Source: Pseudomonadota bacterium (lineage in GTDB: Bacteria > Pseudomonadota > Alphaproteobacteria > Rhizobiales > Xanthobacteraceae). Taken from it: a stretch of DNA of 16,066 nucleotides. The notes beneath the pieces were generated by a model, which saw nothing but the letters and a program-made list of their open reading frames with translations, made no database searches and had not been told where the DNA came from. Below, one piece after another: positions 13,759 through 16,066 of this stretch (position 1 is the first letter of the stretch; each line of letters starts with the position of its first letter). Made by a program: the position numbers and the translations under genes. The stretch lies in the NCBI GenBank assembly GCA_021779635.1, contig JAJYAH010000063.1, forward strand, positions 1 through 16,066. Direction: 5' to 3'.

Positions 13759-15405
13759 ATGGCAACAACGACCGCGCCCCTGCCCCAACGAGCCGCCTGG
13801 AATGCCCTGGCCGCGCACTACCGGCAAATCAAGGGCCTGCATATGCGCGAGCTGTTCGCGAAAGACCCCAAGCGAGGTGAACGTCTGGCTGCCGAGGCGG
13901 CGGGGGTCTACCTCGATTACTCGAAAAACCGCATCACCGATGAGACGCTGGATCTGCTATTGCAACTCGCCGAAGAAGCGGGACTGCGCGCGCGGACCGA
14001 TGCGATGTTTGGCGGCGAGAAGATCAACGCGTCAGAAAAACGCGCCGTTCTGCACGTCGCCCTGCGGGCGCCGAAGGGACAATCGATCGTGGTCGACGGC
14101 GACAACGTGGTGCCGAGTGTCCATGCCGTGCTCGACCGGATGGCCGATTTCTCCAATCGGGTGCGGGGCGGCACGTGGCTTGGCCACACCGGCCGGCGGA
14201 TCCGGAACGTGATCAACATCGGCATCGGCGGCTCCGATCTCGGCCCGGTGATGGCATATGAAGCGCTTAAACACTACAGCGACCGTGCGATGACGTTCCG
14301 CTTCGTGTCAAACGTCGATGGCACCGACTTCGTGGAGGCGACTCGCGATCTCGATCCGGCGGAGACGCTGTTCATTGTATCGTCTAAAACCTTTACTACG
14401 CTCGAGACCATGACCAATGCGCGAAGCGCGCGTCGATGGTCACTTGCGGGACTTGGCGGCGATGAGAAGTCGGTCGCGAAGCATTTCGTCGCGGTGTCGA
14501 CAAACGCGAAGGATGTGACGAAGTTCGGCATCGACACCGCCAACATGTTTGGTTTCTGGGATTGGGTTGGCGGCCGCTATTCCATGGACTCGGCGATCGG
14601 GCTTTCGACGATGCTCGCCGTCGGCCCGGACAATTTTCGCGCCATGCTCAGCGGATTCCATGAGATGGACGAACACTTCCGTACCGCCCCGTACGCGCGC
14701 AACCTGCCGGTGCTGATGGGGCTGCTCGCGGTCTGGTACAATAATTTCTTCGACGCGCAGACGGCGGCGGTTCTGCCATACGAGCAATACCTGAAACGGT
14801 TTCCGGCCTATCTGCAGCAACTGACGATGGAGAGCAACGGCAAGCGCGTCACGCTTGACGGCACGCCTGTGACCTACGACACCGGTCCGATCTATTGGGG
14901 CGAGCCGGGAACCAACGGTCAGCATTCATTCTATCAACTTATCCATCAAGGCACCCGGCTCGTTCCGTGTGACTTCATCGGCTTTCACAAGACGCTCAAC
15001 CAACTTGGCGAGCAACACGACATGCTGCTCGCCAATGTCCTCGCGCAAGGTGAAGCGCTCGCCTTCGGCAAGACTGCCGACGAAGTGAGGGCGGAAGGAA
15101 CAGCCGATTGGCTCGTTCCGCACCGCGTGTTCGAGGGAAATCGTCCCTCCAATACCATTCTGCTAGCGCAACTGACGCCCGCGGCGCTCGGCAAACTGGT
15201 CGCGTTATACGAGCACAGCGTCTTCACCCAGGGCACGATCTGGGGCATCGATTCGTTCGATCAGTGGGGTGTCGAGCTTGGCAAGGTACTCGCGCAACGT
15301 ATCATCCCGGAGCTCACCAGCGAAAGCGAACCCAAGCTCGGCCACGACAGTTCGACCAACGCGCTGATCCGCCGATACCACGAATTCAGGGAGAAGTCGC
15401 CATGA
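13759..15405 (+). CDS. pgi: Glucose-6-phosphate isomerase
   Basis: Interconverts glucose-6-P and fructose-6-P in the cytosol. The 548-aa protein matches the long bacterial/eukaryotic Pgi form. It shows [12 protein letters not shown] (155-166), [14 protein letters not shown] (208-221), [18 protein letters not shown] (phosphosugar isomerase signature, 265-281), [12 protein letters not shown] with catalytic Glu358, [10 protein letters not shown] with His389, and [12 protein letters not shown] with Lys509. All catalytic residues are present. It starts at ATG 13759 and its TGA 15403-15405 overlaps ATG 15402 (ATGA) of a tiny ORF. It lies between glucokinase and 6-phosphogluconate dehydrogenase, so the operon handles both directions of glucose-6-P use. 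Confidence 0.97.
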   Translation: MATTTAPLPQRAAWNALAAHYRQIKGLHMRELFAKDPKRGERLAAEAAGVYLDYSKNRITDETLDLLLQLAEEAGLRARTDAMFGGEKINASEKRAVLHVALRAPKGQSIVVDGDNVVPSVHAVLDRMADFSNRVRGGTWLGHTGRRIRNVINIGIGGSDLGPVMAYEALKHYSDRAMTFRFVSNVDGTDFVEATRDLDPAETLFIVSSKTFTTLETMTNARSARRWSLAGLGGDEKSVAKHFVAVSTNAKDVTKFGIDTANMFGFWDWVGGRYSMDSAIGLSTMLAVGPDNFRAMLSGFHEMDEHFRTAPYARNLPVLMGLLAVWYNNFFDAQTAAVLPYEQYLKRFPAYLQQLTMESNGKRVTLDGTPVTYDTGPIYWGEPGTNGQHSFYQLIHQGTRLVPCDFIGFHKTLNQLGEQHDMLLANVLAQGEALAFGKTADEVRAEGTADWLVPHRVFEGNRPSNTILLAQLTPAALGKLVALYEHSVFTQGTIWGIDSFDQWGVELGKVLAQRIIPELTSESEPKLGHDSSTNALIRRYHEFREKSP

Positions 15406-15503
15406 GGGTCCATTTCGACGCCCTTCGAGAATTGCGTACCGAGGCCTATGACGTCGTAACAATGAGATATCGCTGGGAGAAGCCACCATGCAGCTCGGAA
15501 TGA
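15402..15503 (+). CDS. Possible 33-aa ORF coupling pgi and gnd
   Basis: ATG 15402 overlaps the pgi stop, and the ORF ends at TGA 15501-15503, inside the first codons of the next gene in another frame. It has its own GGGAGAAG ribosome binding site, and the stretch around this start is nearly repeated at the gnd start. The peptide ([20 protein letters not shown], then [13 protein letters not shown]) matches no family I know. It may be a coupling ORF or simply a relic of local duplication. Confidence 0.2.
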   Translation: MRVHFDALRELRTEAYDVVTMRYRWEKPPCSSE

Positions 15504-16066
15504 TCGGCCTCGGTAGAATGGGGGCCAATATGGTGCGACGGTTGGTCAGGGACGGCCACCAATGCGTGGTCTTTGACATGTCGCCGAACGCGGTGGCGGA
15601 GCTGGTGAAGGAAAAGGCGGCAGGCAGTTCCTCGCTGGCAGATTTGGTCAAAAAGCTGGAAAAGCCCCGGGCAATTTGGCTGATGGTGCCGGCGGCCGTC
15701 GTGGACAAGTCGATCCGCGACCTGTTGCCGCTGCTGGAAGCGGGCGACATCCTGATCGACGGAGGCAATTCCTATTACATCGATGACATAAGACGCGCCA
15801 AGGAAACGGCGCTGAAGGGAATTCACTATGTCGATGTCGGTACCAGCGGCGGCGTTTGGGGTCTTGAGCGCGGCTACTGCATGATGATCGGAGGACCGGA
15901 CCGGGCGGTGCAACGCCTGGATCCGATCTTCAAGACCCTTGCTCCCGGGATCGGCGACATCCCGCGTACACCGGGGAGAGAGAAGTCCGCCACCGGCACC
16001 TCCGAATCCGGCTACCTGCATTGCGGACCCAGCGGCGCAGGTCATTTCGTCAAGATGGTCCACAAC
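15488..16066 (+). CDS. gnd: 6-phosphogluconate dehydrogenase, decarboxylating (partial, 5' part)
   Basis: Oxidatively decarboxylates 6-phosphogluconate to ribulose-5-P. 193 codons are present; the frame is open at the right edge. The N-terminal Rossmann loop is [15 protein letters not shown] with GxGxxG. Substrate and catalytic elements follow: [31 protein letters not shown], and [12 protein letters not shown] at the very end, where the Lys is the likely catalytic base. The [13 protein letters not shown] form is typical of the shorter (about 300-340 aa) GntZ/YqeC-like group, often NAD-dependent, as I recall. ATG 15488 has GGGAGAAG at 15474-15481. The gap after pgi is 82 bases, so it is probably in the same operon; zwf and pgl often follow but lie outside the window. 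Confidence 0.93.
   Translation, partial: MQLGMIGLGRMGANMVRRLVRDGHQCVVFDMSPNAVAELVKEKAAGSSSLADLVKKLEKPRAIWLMVPAAVVDKSIRDLLPLLEAGDILIDGGNSYYIDDIRRAKETALKGIHYVDVGTSGGVWGLERGYCMMIGGPDRAVQRLDPIFKTLAPGIGDIPRTPGREKSATGTSESGYLHCGPSGAGHFVKMVHN

Noticed and set aside
1..16066. CRISPR array, tRNA, complete insertion sequence or toxin-antitoxin pair
   Set aside because: Both strands were scanned by eye; no regular direct repeats, cloverleaf-like sequence, transposase domain or paired small toxin/antitoxin genes were seen.

Overview
The window looks like chromosomal DNA of a high-GC alphaproteobacterium of the Bradyrhizobium/Rhodopseudomonas/Afipia type. The signs are the protein styles throughout, a histidine kinase overlapping glnE, a class I fructose-bisphosphate aldolase, a ROK-type polyphosphate glucokinase beside tal and pgi, and a roughly 50-bp palindromic repeat of a kind familiar from rhizobial genomes. 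This placement comes from recalled family features and was not confirmed by a search.

Region 1 (1-3410) is accessory DNA full of gene wreckage. It holds the last 21 codons of an unidentified gene and then two back-to-back fragments sharing one breakpoint near 485: the C-terminal half of a LysR regulator on the minus strand and the C-terminal third of an enoyl-CoA hydratase on the plus strand. An intact divergent pair follows, a TetR/LmrA-type repressor (929-1528, minus) and a crotonase-family gene (1621-2370, plus). The gap between them carries a site resembling the LmrA/YxaF box. After that come the C-terminal end of a cation/proton antiporter (minus), a small membrane-anchored protein (plus) and two palindromes.

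Region 2 (3411-7846, minus) is core: a sensor histidine kinase whose TGA overlaps the ATG of glnE, the bifunctional regulator of glutamine synthetase. No response regulator gene lies upstream of the kinase in this window. That side instead holds a frameshifted N-terminal piece of a P4-type tyrosine integrase (8086-8275, plus).

Region 3 (8383-11224) mixes intact and broken genes: a small exported protein (minus), an SDR dehydrogenase with an in-frame internal deletion, an intact class I aldolase (9152-10177, minus), a possible frameshifted small gene upstream of it, and the N-terminal 56 codons of a MOSC-domain protein.

Region 4 (11225-16066, plus) is a tight sugar-phosphate operon: HAD-family hydrolase, transaldolase, polyphosphate/ATP glucokinase (ROK), glucose-6-phosphate isomerase, a possible 33-aa ORF, and 6-phosphogluconate dehydrogenase cut by the window end. 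Together they phosphorylate glucose, interconvert glucose-6-P and fructose-6-P, and link the oxidative and non-oxidative pentose-phosphate branches. The nearby aldolase feeds the same metabolite pool. No tRNA, rRNA, CRISPR array or complete insertion sequence was seen. No clearly new system was recognised. The most informative signals are the gene-decay breakpoints, the repressor-operator match and the kinase/glnE locus beside an integrase relic.
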